64,000 nt of DNA from positions 1 through 64,000 of the forward strand of contig JAGAUF010000085.1 in NCBI GenBank assembly GCA_017620885.1, in the 5' to 3' direction. The notes beneath the pieces are model-generated. The model ran no database searches. It worked only from the letters and a program-made list of their open reading frames with translations, and had not been told where the DNA came from. Position 1 is the stretch's first letter. Every line of letters starts with the position of its first letter. Shown piece after piece: positions 1 to 7,540 of this stretch. This DNA comes from Muribaculaceae bacterium. GTDB lineage: Bacteria > Bacteroidota > Bacteroidia > Bacteroidales > Muribaculaceae. The position numbers and the translations under genes were made by a program.

Positions 1-333
1 ATATACAGGAAGAAGTCGATTGTCTGATGAAAGTATGGCAAAACCTTTATTGTCAGAAAAGTTGACTAAATAATATAGGACTTTTTCTGTTGAACGCGTA
101 TTAGGTTGGGAAATATATTCGATTGATTTTACTTTTCTGTCGTCACTTCTGGTTGCGGTATTTTCGATACTTGCAAAAAACGGTTCTGCTTTTTTTAATG
201 CTTCAGAAAGCGTGACGAAGGTGTCTGATAAAACTATTTCTTCTCCATTAGTTTCAAATTCAATTTGTTGGGAACAATCGCTGAAAAGAAAAAGTATGGC
301 CAAAGAATTAATGATTAGCTTTGTACAATTCAT
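1..333 (-). CDS. Partial secreted protein with streptopain-propeptide-like region
   Basis: The complement from the ATG at 333 stays open for 111 codons and runs off the left edge, so only the N-terminal part is present. Residues 1-20 form a hydrophobic export signal ending in FSDCS; this may be a lipobox, although aspartate before the cysteine is unusual. Near residue 95 the string YLVNFSDNKGFAILSSD resembles the propeptide or Spi-inhibitor region of C10 (streptopain-like) cysteine peptidases, common secreted proteins of Bacteroidales. The catalytic domain, if there is one, lies outside the window. Host gene. The export signal is clear; the family is a recognition from motif alone. Confidence 0.6.
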   Translation of the reverse strand, partial: MNCTKLIINSLAILFLFSDCSQQIEFETNGEEIVLSDTFVTLSEALKKAEPFFASIENTATRSDDRKVKSIEYISQPNTRSTEKVLYYLVNFSDNKGFAILSSDNRLLPVY

Positions 334-736
334 TGATACGTTGTTTAAGAGGTTAATTATATTGAATTTTTATATTCTTTTCTGATTTGTCATATGAAAA
401 GGATTCAGAATGAATGGCTGCAGTACATATTGCATCTATGATGCTTGACCTTCAAATATGACGTCGCAAATATACATTTTTTTTATAATATAGGCAAATT
501 ATATTGAATATAATGATTGTTTTCTCACAGATTGAGAAGATGCTTGTCAGATTTATCCCTCGATTACACAAAGGATGTATGTTATATGGTTAAAATATAT
601 CTTGGGAATAACTTGTTTGACAAAATTTAGAAAAGGTAAAAAATGTTAAAAATGCAACTAAAAGTTAAAAAGTAATTTTTCTATGTGTGTTTGGAAAAGA
701 TTTCATAAATTTTCACTCAAATAAAAAAATACCTGT
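334..736. other. AT-rich intergenic region without a recognised gene
   Basis: About 400 bp of AT-rich sequence between two divergent genes. No open frame of useful length is seen on either strand. It must hold promoters for both neighbours, but no unambiguous TAnnTTTG box with a matching upstream TTTG could be assigned. Confidence 0.5.
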
Positions 737-1375
737 ATGATTAACACTTTTCTAAAGTTAGGTGTGTCGGCCGTAGTGGCTTTGGCACTCGTAGGGTGCA
801 GCGATGATGTGCCTGATTATCAGACCGATTTTACTCTTGAAGCAAACGGTAACAATGGTGTGGCTTTTGTGCGTCTCGATCCGTTCGCCAATATGACGGA
901 AATGCACATAGCTCCAGCCGGTGGCGATTTCAATGTCCGCAATGTTAATAGTGAGACAACAAAATGGTGGGTTCTTTCGGTGTCTGCCAACAGAGTGATT
1001 TCCGGTAAGGAAACAACTGTAACATGGACAAATCCGAATTATATTCCTGCGGATACTAAGCCGGAAGACATAACTTCACTTGATAAAGTAGGATTGTCTG
1101 CCCTTGATTCAGTTTCTCCTCAGGAGGTGAAAATCGGATTCTCTCCGAATGACAAAACGTGTGCAGAAGATGCACCCAATGTGCAGCAGTATCGTGTGCG
1201 TATTGCATACCAGCAGAAAAATGATAAGAAAATAATTAAAAATTGGGACCTCTACTGGTTTGTATGGTCTAAAGGATCAATTGTAGAGCAATTCTATAAT
1301 GGTACAATGACCTATGAACAGCTCAATAACCAGATCTGGAAAATCAACTATACTAATTGGTCATCAAATAACTGA
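737..1375 (+). CDS. Hypothetical lipoprotein
   Basis: A 212-residue protein with a signal peptide of about 20 residues ending in LVGC, a good lipobox, so it is probably lipid-anchored in the envelope. The mature part begins SDDVPDYQTDF and is predicted beta-rich with several tryptophans near the C terminus. No catalytic motif is seen. It is a single-gene unit closed by the strong hairpin at 1395. It resembles the many small cell-surface lipoproteins of Bacteroidales with no assigned function. Start chosen because it begins the signal peptide. Host gene. Confidence 0.7.
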   Translation: MINTFLKLGVSAVVALALVGCSDDVPDYQTDFTLEANGNNGVAFVRLDPFANMTEMHIAPAGGDFNVRNVNSETTKWWVLSVSANRVISGKETTVTWTNPNYIPADTKPEDITSLDKVGLSALDSVSPQEVKIGFSPNDKTCAEDAPNVQQYRVRIAYQQKNDKKIIKNWDLYWFVWSKGSIVEQFYNGTMTYEQLNNQIWKINYTNWSSNN

Positions 1376-1394
1376 TTGAATAAGTAACCACATT

Positions 1395-1440
1395 ATAATA
1401 AGAGAGGTGTATCAGGAATTAGATACACCTCTCTTATTAT
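1395..1440. terminator. Bidirectional terminator hairpin
   Basis: A perfect 19-bp stem (1395-1413 with 1422-1440) and an 8-nt loop lie between two convergent genes, 737-1375 (+) and 1474-2244 (-). The AT-rich stem ends give T-rich tracts on both strands, so it can serve both directions. Confidence 0.85.
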
Positions 1441-1473
1441 ATGCGTTCTGTATGGATTTGGGTGACGTGACTA

Positions 1474-2244
1474 TCACAGCCTGAACACCTTCCGGGCGTT
1501 GGCAGTCGTAACGATGTCGACGGCTTCAGGCGTGACTCCCAGCACGCCGGCGATGCAGGCCGATATGGCCGGCAGATAGGCGCTTTCGTTACGTTTGCCA
1601 CGATGAGGCACCGGAGCAAGATATGGAGAGTCGGTCTCCAGAATGATTCTGTCGAGCCCTATCTCCGGAATGGCGTCGCGCAGTTGAGTGGCGTTTTTAA
1701 ATGTAACTACTCCGTTGATGCCGAACCAGGCGTCTGTATGCCGGCGAATATCCCTTACTGACGCCACATCCATTGTGAAGCTATGGAATATTGTCTCCGG
1801 GAGGTTCCCTCCGAGCCGTCCGAACACTTCAAGAACTTCCGGCAGTCCTTCGCGGCAGTGGATGATGACGGGTAGATTCTTGTCTCGTGCTATAATCAGC
1901 TGACTCTCGAAGGCAAGCATCTGTTCCGCGCGGAACGTCTTGTCCCAATAGAGGTCTATGCCTACTTCTCCGACAGCCACGCATCTCGGATTGTCAAGCA
2001 GGCTCAATGTTTTCGACATCTCTGACCGCCAGTTCTCTTTTACTTCCGTAGGGTGGAGTCCCGCACCGATCGAAGTGATGTCGGGAAACTGATTGTGAAG
2101 CGTCAGCATCGGCTCAATTGTAGAGACGTCCACGTTGGGGAAAATAAAATGCGTCACGCCTGCTGATACAGCGCGGCGTACGGCATCCGCGCCATCCTCG
2201 CCGAAATCGTCAGTCAGATATAGATGAGTGTGGGTATCGATCAT
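1474..2244 (-). CDS. tatD: TatD family metal-dependent hydrolase (putative DNase)
   Basis: A 256-residue protein of normal length for the family. It starts MIDTHTHLY, supplying the HxH metal ligands; EVGIDLYW carries the bridging glutamate; IHCREG and HSFT supply histidines; LETDSPYLAP supplies the conserved aspartate. This ordered set is the TatD amidohydrolase signature. Members are cytoplasmic Mg-dependent nucleases (3'-5' exonuclease activity is known for E. coli TatD) with a suggested role in DNA repair or quality control. It lies 48 bp downstream of the prenyl synthase gene on the same strand, probably in one transcript. Several paralogues (TatD, YcfH, YjjV) exist, so the symbol is approximate. 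Confidence 0.9.
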   Translation of the reverse strand: MIDTHTHLYLTDDFGEDGADAVRRAVSAGVTHFIFPNVDVSTIEPMLTLHNQFPDITSIGAGLHPTEVKENWRSEMSKTLSLLDNPRCVAVGEVGIDLYWDKTFRAEQMLAFESQLIIARDKNLPVIIHCREGLPEVLEVFGRLGGNLPETIFHSFTMDVASVRDIRRHTDAWFGINGVVTFKNATQLRDAIPEIGLDRIILETDSPYLAPVPHRGKRNESAYLPAISACIAGVLGVTPEAVDIVTTANARKVFRL

Positions 2245-2292
2245 TTAGCCGAAGGAGTTGTCAGGAGATGTATGATGTATATCCTCTCTTTC

Positions 2293-3264
2293 TTATTTGC
2301 GTCTCCCGGTCAGACGGTCGGATAGGGATCGGAAAGCATCCATAGCCTCCTCGGAGATCTTTGTCTTTTTGAGCGATTTAATAGCAGCTGATGAATATTT
2401 GTTGATCTCTTTGCGACAGATTTCCGGCAGTCCCATCTTTTCATAGATTTTTGTGACTGTACGGATTTTCGTCTCATTGGCAGGCAACTGCATCGCGCGT
2501 TTCAGAGCCTCCGCATCCTCTCCGCCAAGTTTATACGCCGTTTCTAACAGAAACGTCCGCTTCCCGTTTAGAATGTCGCCTCCGATCGGTTTTCCAAACG
2601 TGGCTGCGTCGCCAAATACATCAAGGTAATCATCCTGTATCTGAAACGCTACGCCTAATTTATAGCCGAAATCGTAGAAAAGCGTCGCATCCTTCTCCGA
2701 TGCTCCACCGATCGTCGCTCCTATTGCGGCAGCCGCTCCGAGAAGCGCACCTGTCTTATAGCCGACCATACGCATATAGGCGTCAAGACCTACGGCAGTC
2801 TGATGTGTCTCGAAATCCATATCGAGCCGCTGACCTTCATAGACGCGCAGAGCCATATCATTGAACGTCGTCAGTACACGTCGCAGCATACTGTCATCAC
2901 ATTCCGACACTTTCTGTGTGGCTAATGTAAGCATCGTGTCGCCGGAGAGTATCGCTGTGTTTACATCCCATTTCACATGAACTGTCGGACGGCCGCGACG
3001 AAGGTCGGAATTGTCCATCACATCGTCATGAAGCAACGTGAAATTGTGAAACAGCTCCAGACCGACGGCTTGTGGCAGAGCCCGTTCTGCTTCGCCGCAG
3101 TAAGCGTCGCAACCCATTAGACAAAGCACCGGACGAAGACGCTTGCCTCCAGCCGATACGCCATATTTTACAGGTGCATAAAGACCTTCAAGATCTCCCG
3201 ACGGAAAGGAAAGAGCATTGATGCCCTCTTCCGCTATCAGAGTATAGTCAGAATTTGATTTCAT
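2293..3264 (-). CDS. Polyprenyl (isoprenyl) diphosphate synthase
   Basis: A 323-residue trans-prenyltransferase that condenses isopentenyl diphosphate with allylic diphosphates in the cytoplasm. The first aspartate-rich motif is DDVMD in LLHDDVMDN, followed by RRGRPTVH; the second is DDYLD in FQIQDDYLDVFGD; GGKRLRP near residue 36 binds diphosphate. Phenylalanine five residues before the first motif suggests a short product (C15-C20), but this is inference. Likely host isoprenoid or quinone pathway enzyme. The 24-bp gap to the upstream lipoprotein gene and shared strand indicate an operon with 3289-3945 and TatD. The exact product length, and so the name ispA, cannot be decided from sequence. 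Confidence 0.9.
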   Translation of the reverse strand: MKSNSDYTLIAEEGINALSFPSGDLEGLYAPVKYGVSAGGKRLRPVLCLMGCDAYCGEAERALPQAVGLELFHNFTLLHDDVMDNSDLRRGRPTVHVKWDVNTAILSGDTMLTLATQKVSECDDSMLRRVLTTFNDMALRVYEGQRLDMDFETHQTAVGLDAYMRMVGYKTGALLGAAAAIGATIGGASEKDATLFYDFGYKLGVAFQIQDDYLDVFGDAATFGKPIGGDILNGKRTFLLETAYKLGGEDAEALKRAMQLPANETKIRTVTKIYEKMGLPEICRKEINKYSSAAIKSLKKTKISEEAMDAFRSLSDRLTGRRK

Positions 3265-3288
3265 AGTATGAGGTAAGGAAATATATTG

Positions 3289-3945
3289 TTATGGATTGTT
3301 TCCGGTATCGCCGGCAACGGTATTTGAGGATGCAGGCACCGGTATCTCTTCGAGCATCATAAAGCGTTGATACACGTCGGCGGGAACACCTACGTGGTCA
3401 AGTTGCAGCGCTATCTTGAAGCCCTTTACAAAGCGATTATAAGTAGCGGGACTGCCGGTACACGAATTGCGGAATTCCGTTATTTCTTCCGTCACGTCCT
3501 TCAGATTCAGTTTCTTCTCTCGGATGTTGTTCACGTATTCCAATCCGAGGTCGTAGCCGAATCCTTCGGGATCATGCATTCCCGACATAGCATAAAGCTT
3601 TTTCTTACGCGTCAGGTCGAGCGATGCCGCATAGCGTTCCAGTTCTGAGGAAAAAATCGCCATTTCATCGGGTTGATTTTCGTATTTCTCGTAAGCTGCT
3701 CCCTGAGCTATCATCAGAGTGTCGATTTTTACTCCCTCGATGTCGCCAAGAGAAGCATCGACGAGGAAACGCGCCACGCTGTCGGGAGTAACGTTATCTA
3801 CAAGATAATTCACGCGTTCACGGTCGCTCATTGAGGTGAACTCTTTCGGGACATCGGCGTGATGTCCGTCGTTCTTTTTCTTGCAAGAAGAGAAAATTAC
3901 CAGAAATCCGGCAAATAAAAAAATCAGCCAAATAGATTTATTCAT
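3289..3945 (-). CDS. Hypothetical lipoprotein
   Basis: A 218-residue protein with a hydrophobic N terminus and lipobox ending FSSC followed by KKK, so it is probably an exported lipoprotein. The mature region is mostly helical and charged, with no recognised catalytic motif, and ends in a Pro/Ser/Thr-rich tail. It is the first gene of the three-gene minus-strand host operon. Function unknown. It is the last clear host protein gene before the tRNA locus. Confidence 0.75.
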   Translation of the reverse strand: MNKSIWLIFLFAGFLVIFSSCKKKNDGHHADVPKEFTSMSDRERVNYLVDNVTPDSVARFLVDASLGDIEGVKIDTLMIAQGAAYEKYENQPDEMAIFSSELERYAASLDLTRKKKLYAMSGMHDPEGFGYDLGLEYVNNIREKKLNLKDVTEEITEFRNSCTGSPATYNRFVKGFKIALQLDHVGVPADVYQRFMMLEEIPVPASSNTVAGDTGNNP

Positions 3946-4082
3946 AACAATTTGCTAATTAAATGAATGTTTTGCGAGCCTTAGTACTCGTTCGTAATAA
4001 AAAATATTCGCGTGCGAGTCGTTTATGCTCTGTATGTTCCAACATTCAATTACACAAAATTACGAAAAATTTTTGATTAAAC

Positions 4083-4113
4083 TTGTGAAATCGAAATAAA
4101 AGTATTAACTTTG
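4083..4113 (+). promoter_or_regulatory. Promoter of the tRNA-Ser locus
   Basis: TTG at 4083-4085, a 20-bp spacer, and TAACTTTG at 4106-4113 match the Bacteroidetes vegetative promoter. It lies about 18 bp before the truncated tRNA-Ser copy and would transcribe through it into the intact tRNA. Confidence 0.75.
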
Positions 4114-4131
4114 CACCGCAAAATCACCAAG

Positions 4132-4171
4132 GGAGTGGTGCTCGAGTGGCTGAAGAGGCACGCCTGGAAAG
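4132..4171 (+). pseudogene. 5' half of a tRNA-Ser gene
   Basis: The sequence reproduces a tRNA-Ser from the acceptor strand (GGAGTGG) through the D arm and anticodon loop (CTGGAAA), then stops resembling a tRNA; no variable arm, T arm or 3' acceptor strand follows. It shares the 21-bp string at 4139-4159 with the intact tRNA-Ser at 4211-4231. It sits directly behind the native-looking promoter. It is probably the left-over half of a tRNA split by integration, or a degenerate tandem copy. Confidence 0.7.
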
Positions 4172-4203
4172 AGTACAAAGAGAACAATTAACATATTGAA
4201 ACT

Positions 4204-4291
4204 GGAGTGATGCTCGAGTGGCTGAAGAGGCTGATCTGGAAAGTCAGTAACCGTCAAAAGCGGTTCGGGAGTTCGAATCTCCCTCACTCCG
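4204..4291 (+). tRNA. tRNA-Ser(GGA)
   Basis: An 88-nt class II tRNA. The 7-bp acceptor stem pairs GGAGTGA (4204-4210) with TCACTCC (4284-4290), with discriminator G. The anticodon stem CTGAT/GTCAG encloses CTGGAAA, giving anticodon GGA for UCC/UCU. A long variable arm and a GTTCGAATC T arm follow. CCA is not encoded. It is next to the integrase and is the presumed prophage attachment site (left junction). Confidence 0.9.
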
Positions 4292-4296
4292 CAAGT

Positions 4297-4324
4297 AGCC
4301 CGATGAGAGTCGGGCTTCTTTTTT
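4297..4324 (+). terminator. Rho-independent terminator of the tRNA locus
   Basis: A 7-bp stem AGCCCGA/TCGGGCT with a 6-nt loop at 4297-4316 is followed by a T-rich run. It is placed 5 nt after the tRNA. Confidence 0.9.
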
Positions 4325-4515
4325 ATATTTAGTTTCAGTATGTTACGGTTTCTTTTCACGACTTCCATCGCAGCACCGCCCATCGCATAGCAAGCGATGC
4401 GGTCTTTGCCTCTTATTAGTGTTATCAGCTTAAAAAAAAGAGTGAGTTTGCACTTTTTGAGTGCATTTGGATTAGTTCGGATGCGCCTTGCCCGCAACTC
4501 ACCCGCAATTTTAAG

Positions 4516-5715
4516 ATGATGATTACAACAAAGATCTACCTCGACAGGCGAGCTGTGAAAGGAAATGGACCTGCGCCGTTGAAGATAGCGATTACCAAAA
4601 AGGGGTCCACGGCGTACATACCACTTGGGATATCCCTCTTGGTGGAGCAATGGAATCCTATAAAACAATGCGTGGTTTCCCATCCGAAGCGTCAGTTTTT
4701 CAATACCTATATAAATAAAAGAAAGCTGGAGGTAGATGAGATTGTTCTCACTCTTACTGCGGCAAAAGAAACTGCGGGTACTGTTACCGACATCAAGAAT
4801 ATCATTGTTCAGCGGTTGAATCCTGAAGAGTCTGACGAGTCTACAACGTTCTATAACTGGTTTGTCAAGTTCTCGAGTACGAAGATGCTCCGCACCAAGG
4901 GGATTTATGAGACAACCCTGAATCATATCAAGAGATTCCGACCGAAGACATATCGTCAGCTTAAATTTGAGGACATCACTGTTGAATGGCTGGCGGAGTT
5001 TGACGCATTCCTCGCCAAGACCTCGCCGGCTCGCAACGCCCGTAATATCAATCTTAGAAATATTCGTGCGGTATTCAACTACGCTATCGATAATGATGTA
5101 ACGACTGCTTACCCATTCCGAAAGTTCAAACTGCGATACGAGGAAACTCGAAAGCGTTCCATGCCGGTAGAGGCTCTTCGCAAGATGAAAGATTTGAAGG
5201 TGGAGCCTTATCTTGAGAAGTACCGGGATTTCTTCATGCTCTCGTTCTACCTCATCGGAGCCAACGTGGTGGATATTTGCCAGGCAGTCGAATTGGTAGA
5301 CGGAAGATTTGAATACCGGCGCTCTAAGACCCATAAGCTCTACTCCATAAAAGTTGAGCCGGAGGCGATGGCCCTCATCGAGAAATATAAGGGAGAAAAG
5401 TATCTCCTGAATTACCTCGACACTCATAAGTCTTATCGTACGTTCTATAACTGTCTTCAAAAGGGATTGGTGAAAATCAAAGATGCTTTCAATGCTGAGG
5501 ACGATGGCATAGTCATTCAGGAGTTGACTTCGTACTGGGCGCGTCATACTTGGGCCACGATTGCTTCGGATCTTGATGTTCCTGACGCTACGATAGCTAA
5601 AAGCCTCGGACACTCTCATGGTAACGCAACATCGGCCATTTATATCGACTATAATATGCGTAAAGTCGATGTAGCTAACCGACGTGTGATCGACCGGGTT
5701 ATTAAAGGAGAGTAA
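4516..5715 (+). CDS. int: Tyrosine-type site-specific integrase
   Basis: A 399-residue phage integrase of the Bacteroidetes type. Residues 1-90 form the arm-binding domain, about 105-200 the SAM-like core-binding domain, and 215-395 the catalytic domain. In the catalytic domain ARHTWATIA supplies the second arginine, LGHS the following histidine and IYIDYN the tyrosine nucleophile. The usual first-box arginine is not in the expected place: FYLIGANVVDI replaces the common GLRxSE, as in related Bacteroides phage integrases, and the first histidine of HxxR is a tyrosine. It recombines attP with the host site and points away from the tRNA. It is the only large plus-strand phage gene at this end. 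Confidence 0.95.
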   Translation: MMITTKIYLDRRAVKGNGPAPLKIAITKKGSTAYIPLGISLLVEQWNPIKQCVVSHPKRQFFNTYINKRKLEVDEIVLTLTAAKETAGTVTDIKNIIVQRLNPEESDESTTFYNWFVKFSSTKMLRTKGIYETTLNHIKRFRPKTYRQLKFEDITVEWLAEFDAFLAKTSPARNARNINLRNIRAVFNYAIDNDVTTAYPFRKFKLRYEETRKRSMPVEALRKMKDLKVEPYLEKYRDFFMLSFYLIGANVVDICQAVELVDGRFEYRRSKTHKLYSIKVEPEAMALIEKYKGEKYLLNYLDTHKSYRTFYNCLQKGLVKIKDAFNAEDDGIVIQELTSYWARHTWATIASDLDVPDATIAKSLGHSHGNATSAIYIDYNMRKVDVANRRVIDRVIKGE

Positions 5716-5729
5716 TGTCATGGTACAGA

Positions 5730-5757
5730 AAGAGCCATGAGTTTCCTCTTGGCTCTT
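5730..5757. terminator. Hairpin between convergent int and xis-like genes
   Basis: An 8-bp stem AAGAGCCA/TGGCTCTT with a 12-nt loop lies 15 bp after the int stop. T-rich sequence is weak, so termination is probable rather than certain. Confidence 0.5.
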
Positions 5758-5801
5758 AAATCTTGCGCCCTCACGGGTTGGGATTGCAAATATGAAGTAT
5801 C

Positions 5802-6002
5802 TTAAAGCTGGGAGTTCCAAAATCGGAGGATTTCTTTTCCCAGATATATCTTTCTTGCATTTTCTCTACGGAAACTGCACTTGATATGTCCTTCGTCGGT
5901 ATACCGGCGTAGCGTATTGCGGTGAATGCCGAGGCATTCGCACGTCTGCTTGACGGTATATCGTCCGGTCGGCGCTACTTTCGGTTCTATTGCTGTTACC
6001 AT
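5802..6002 (-). CDS. Excisionase-like small HTH protein
   Basis: A 66-residue protein with a MerR/excisionase-type helix-turn-helix: YTVKQTCECLGIHRNTLRRY (residues 18-37), then a short wing with basic residues (SFRRENARKIYL). Such proteins bind att arms and turn the integrase toward excision. Its position beside int, in convergent orientation, supports an Xis role. It is the last gene of the minus-strand unit that starts with the diversified gene at 7393. Confidence 0.75.
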   Translation of the reverse strand: MVTAIEPKVAPTGRYTVKQTCECLGIHRNTLRRYTDEGHIKCSFRRENARKIYLGKEILRFWNSQL

Positions 6003-6013
6003 GATAGAATATC

Positions 6014-6238
6014 TTATTTGCGTTCAGCGATTCCATATAGAGGAATCTGATTGATGTTCATGCTTCGAGTTATCAAACCGTCTGAAATCAAAGACTTAAT
6101 GGCCTCGTCGACGTCTTTCTTTACTCTTTCCATTATGGCATAATGGTTAGCTACGACGGGCGCTTTATGAGATTCCTCAACGCGCTTGAGTTCCTCTTTT
6201 ATTATTCCATAAATGTATGGCTGGAAGAAATTACTCAT
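6014..6238 (-). CDS. Small winged-helix-like phage protein
   Basis: A 74-residue protein, helical, with a C-terminal pattern (EAIKSLISDGLITRS then NQIPLYGI) that looks like the recognition helix and wing of a winged-helix domain. This is inference from pattern, not a recognised family. The stop codon overlaps the recurrent string GCAAATAAGAT, 12 bp before the Xis-like gene. A regulatory or DNA-binding role is possible. Confidence 0.6.
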   Translation of the reverse strand: MSNFFQPYIYGIIKEELKRVEESHKAPVVANHYAIMERVKKDVDEAIKSLISDGLITRSMNINQIPLYGIAERK

Positions 6239-6242
6239 ATTT

Positions 6243-6734
6243 TCAGTCAGTAATAGTCAGGTGGTCGCTGATGTATTTCTGCGTTATCCCATGCATATCA
6301 TCGATAAATTCTTCGTTCGTTACCATAAAGTCCGATAGTCCGGCGAATTCCGGATGGCAGACGATGCTGGCGAAGTCTTGCGCTTTCTTCTTGATGTCAT
6401 CAAGCAAAGGAAGAAGGTGATTTTCATTCACTCCGAGAGCAGTGAATTTATCTCTCAATTCGTAGGCACAATCGGCAAGAAAATCAGCAGCCAAATGAAC
6501 CTTTACGATTGCAACGTTGATGCCGGATTCACGGAGTGTCTTTTGATCGAATAATTCGGAGAGCTTCTTCGGAAGGTAACTCTCGGCTTCTTCTATCGCA
6601 GCCTCGACGTCTTTTATTCTGCGGGCGGTATCACTGACTTGCAGCAGCTGTCCGCTTTGGATTTGTTTCGACATCTTAGACTTGAGTTGGTCGCGGCGTT
6701 CACGGAGCCGGTCTAATTTTGAATTTACGCTCAT
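6243..6734 (-). CDS. Hypothetical helical phage protein
   Basis: A 163-residue protein, almost entirely helical. Residues 5-60 are rich in Lys, Arg, Glu and Gln with coiled-coil spacing. No motif is recognised. It begins 14 bp after the perfect hairpin that follows the diversified gene and ends 4 bp before the next gene. Because it is the helical gene adjacent to a DGR target it was considered as an accessory variability protein, but the length and charge pattern do not clearly fit that family. Confidence 0.65.
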   Translation of the reverse strand: MSVNSKLDRLRERRDQLKSKMSKQIQSGQLLQVSDTARRIKDVEAAIEEAESYLPKKLSELFDQKTLRESGINVAIVKVHLAADFLADCAYELRDKFTALGVNENHLLPLLDDIKKKAQDFASIVCHPEFAGLSDFMVTNEEFIDDMHGITQKYISDHLTITD

Positions 6735-6748
6735 ATCTTTGGAATTTT

Positions 6749-6780
6749 GTGGAGGCTCGTCTTCACGATCGAGCCTCCAC
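6749..6780 (-). repeat. Perfect hairpin after the remote DGR target gene
   Basis: GTGGAGGCTCG (6749-6759) and its complement at 6770-6780 form an 11-bp stem around a 10-nt loop, 16 nt after the stop of the variable gene at 6797. No clear U tract follows on the minus strand. Hairpins near variable repeats promote retrohoming in the Bordetella phage DGR, so this could be such an element; an intra-operon attenuator is the alternative. Confidence 0.75.
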
Positions 6781-6796
6781 GAAGGAAATACTTCGG

Positions 6797-7393
6797 TTAC
6801 TTCGACTCCTTTGCCTCCGGAGCTTCGGGGATGAAGCAGAAGTTGGCGTAAATTTCGATGAATTGTTTAGCCGCATACTCAGCCAGCTTTTCGCTTTTGA
6901 AGGCGAGCCGAGAGCTGACGCTCGCGTACGAGTACGAAGAAGCGTTACTCGCGTTCGAGTAGACGAGACCGCCATTCGCGTCCGCATTGTAGCTCGACCG
7001 ACCGACGCACCGGCCCTTTTCTTCATCGGAAAGAGCTTCGTAGTCTTCCTTGCTGATAAGGTCGTACCACCCGTACCAGCGGTACTCACCCTTGACAAAC
7101 TGAGGTTCCCAACCCTCATTGAGGGCGGCCGTGATGATGCGTAGCTGGAGGTATGCCTTGATGTCGGACATTTGGTTGCGGAGATACCACTCCACAGCAC
7201 GGTAGGCTTTTACCGCTTCGTGTTCCTCGCCGAGTTCCTCGACCGCATCATTGAAGGTTTTTACACGGTCTGTTACGGGGAGGATTTCGGAAAGTCTTTC
7301 TCCGAGTTGTTCCTTGATGGTCTTGCGGCCTTCTGCGTTGCAGTTGCCGTAGACTGCTACTAACGTCTCTTTGTTGAATTGGATTGCTTCCAT
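6797..7393 (-). CDS. Remote DGR target protein with C-type-lectin-like C terminus
   Basis: A 198-residue protein without signal peptide. Residues 1-95 are helical and acidic. Residues ~95-125 (GWEPQF, YRWYGWYDLI) lead into the variable segment at 127-163, followed by SSRLAF and EYAAKQFIEIY. This Trp-rich segment plus RLxF plus AxKQF arrangement is a common module in small Bacteroides phage proteins. The segment is a near copy of the template repeat: all nine differences are at template adenines. Diversified residues at the 12 Asn codons of the template read S,Y,N,D,N,N,S,N,Y,Y,S,V. It is the first gene behind promoter cassette 1. The role is unknown; it may bind a variable ligand inside the cell or on the particle. 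Confidence 0.85.
   Translation of the reverse strand: MEAIQFNKETLVAVYGNCNAEGRKTIKEQLGERLSEILPVTDRVKTFNDAVEELGEEHEAVKAYRAVEWYLRNQMSDIKAYLQLRIITAALNEGWEPQFVKGEYRWYGWYDLISKEDYEALSDEEKGRCVGRSSYNADANGGLVYSNASNASSYSYASVSSRLAFKSEKLAEYAAKQFIEIYANFCFIPEAPEAKESK
6905..7014 (-). repeat. DGR variable repeat 2 (VR2)
   Basis: A 110-bp match to the template repeat at 23972-24081 in the same orientation. Nine substitutions, all where the template has A on the coding strand (26 such positions); none at G, C or T. The flanks diverge at once, except that both variable repeats share GCC TTC after the common 3' end where the template does not. It is 17 kb from the reverse transcriptase. Confidence 0.95.
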
Positions 7394-7406
7394 TTGTTTG
7401 AGATTG

Positions 7407-7492
7407 TTTGATTAGAAGTATCTTATTTGCACTTGCAAAGTTAGTCAAAAATAATCATTCCTGCAAGTTTTAGAGTGATTATTTTAATCATA
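7407..7492 (-). promoter_or_regulatory. Promoter/operator cassette 1
   Basis: On the minus strand TAACTTTG (7436-7443) is preceded, 20 bp upstream, by CTTG (7464-7467). Arms TTTGATTAGA at 7407 and TTTAATCATA at 7483 lie 76 bp apart in inverted orientation. The string ATCTTATTTGC (plus-strand reading) at 7420 lies between the -7 box and the start codon. It drives the variable gene at 7393. Confidence 0.8.
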
Positions 7493-7540
7493 TACGCAAT
7501 TTTTGTGGCTTTACTAATCATATTCACGACTTAACGCTTT

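Noticed and set aside
2288..2298. Copy of TTCTTATTTGC at the end of the prenyl synthase gene
   Set aside because: It is in the host gene's stop region and not near a start in the phage; likely chance.
4105..5820. 571-codon minus-strand frame over the integrase and tRNA
   Set aside because: It covers the complement of a clear integrase and a tRNA; its translation has no domain and the composition of a shadow frame.
6905..7014. VR2 as a simple duplication of the fibre 3' end
   Set aside because: It differs from VR1 only at template adenines and from the template only at adenines, and the flanking coding sequence is unrelated.
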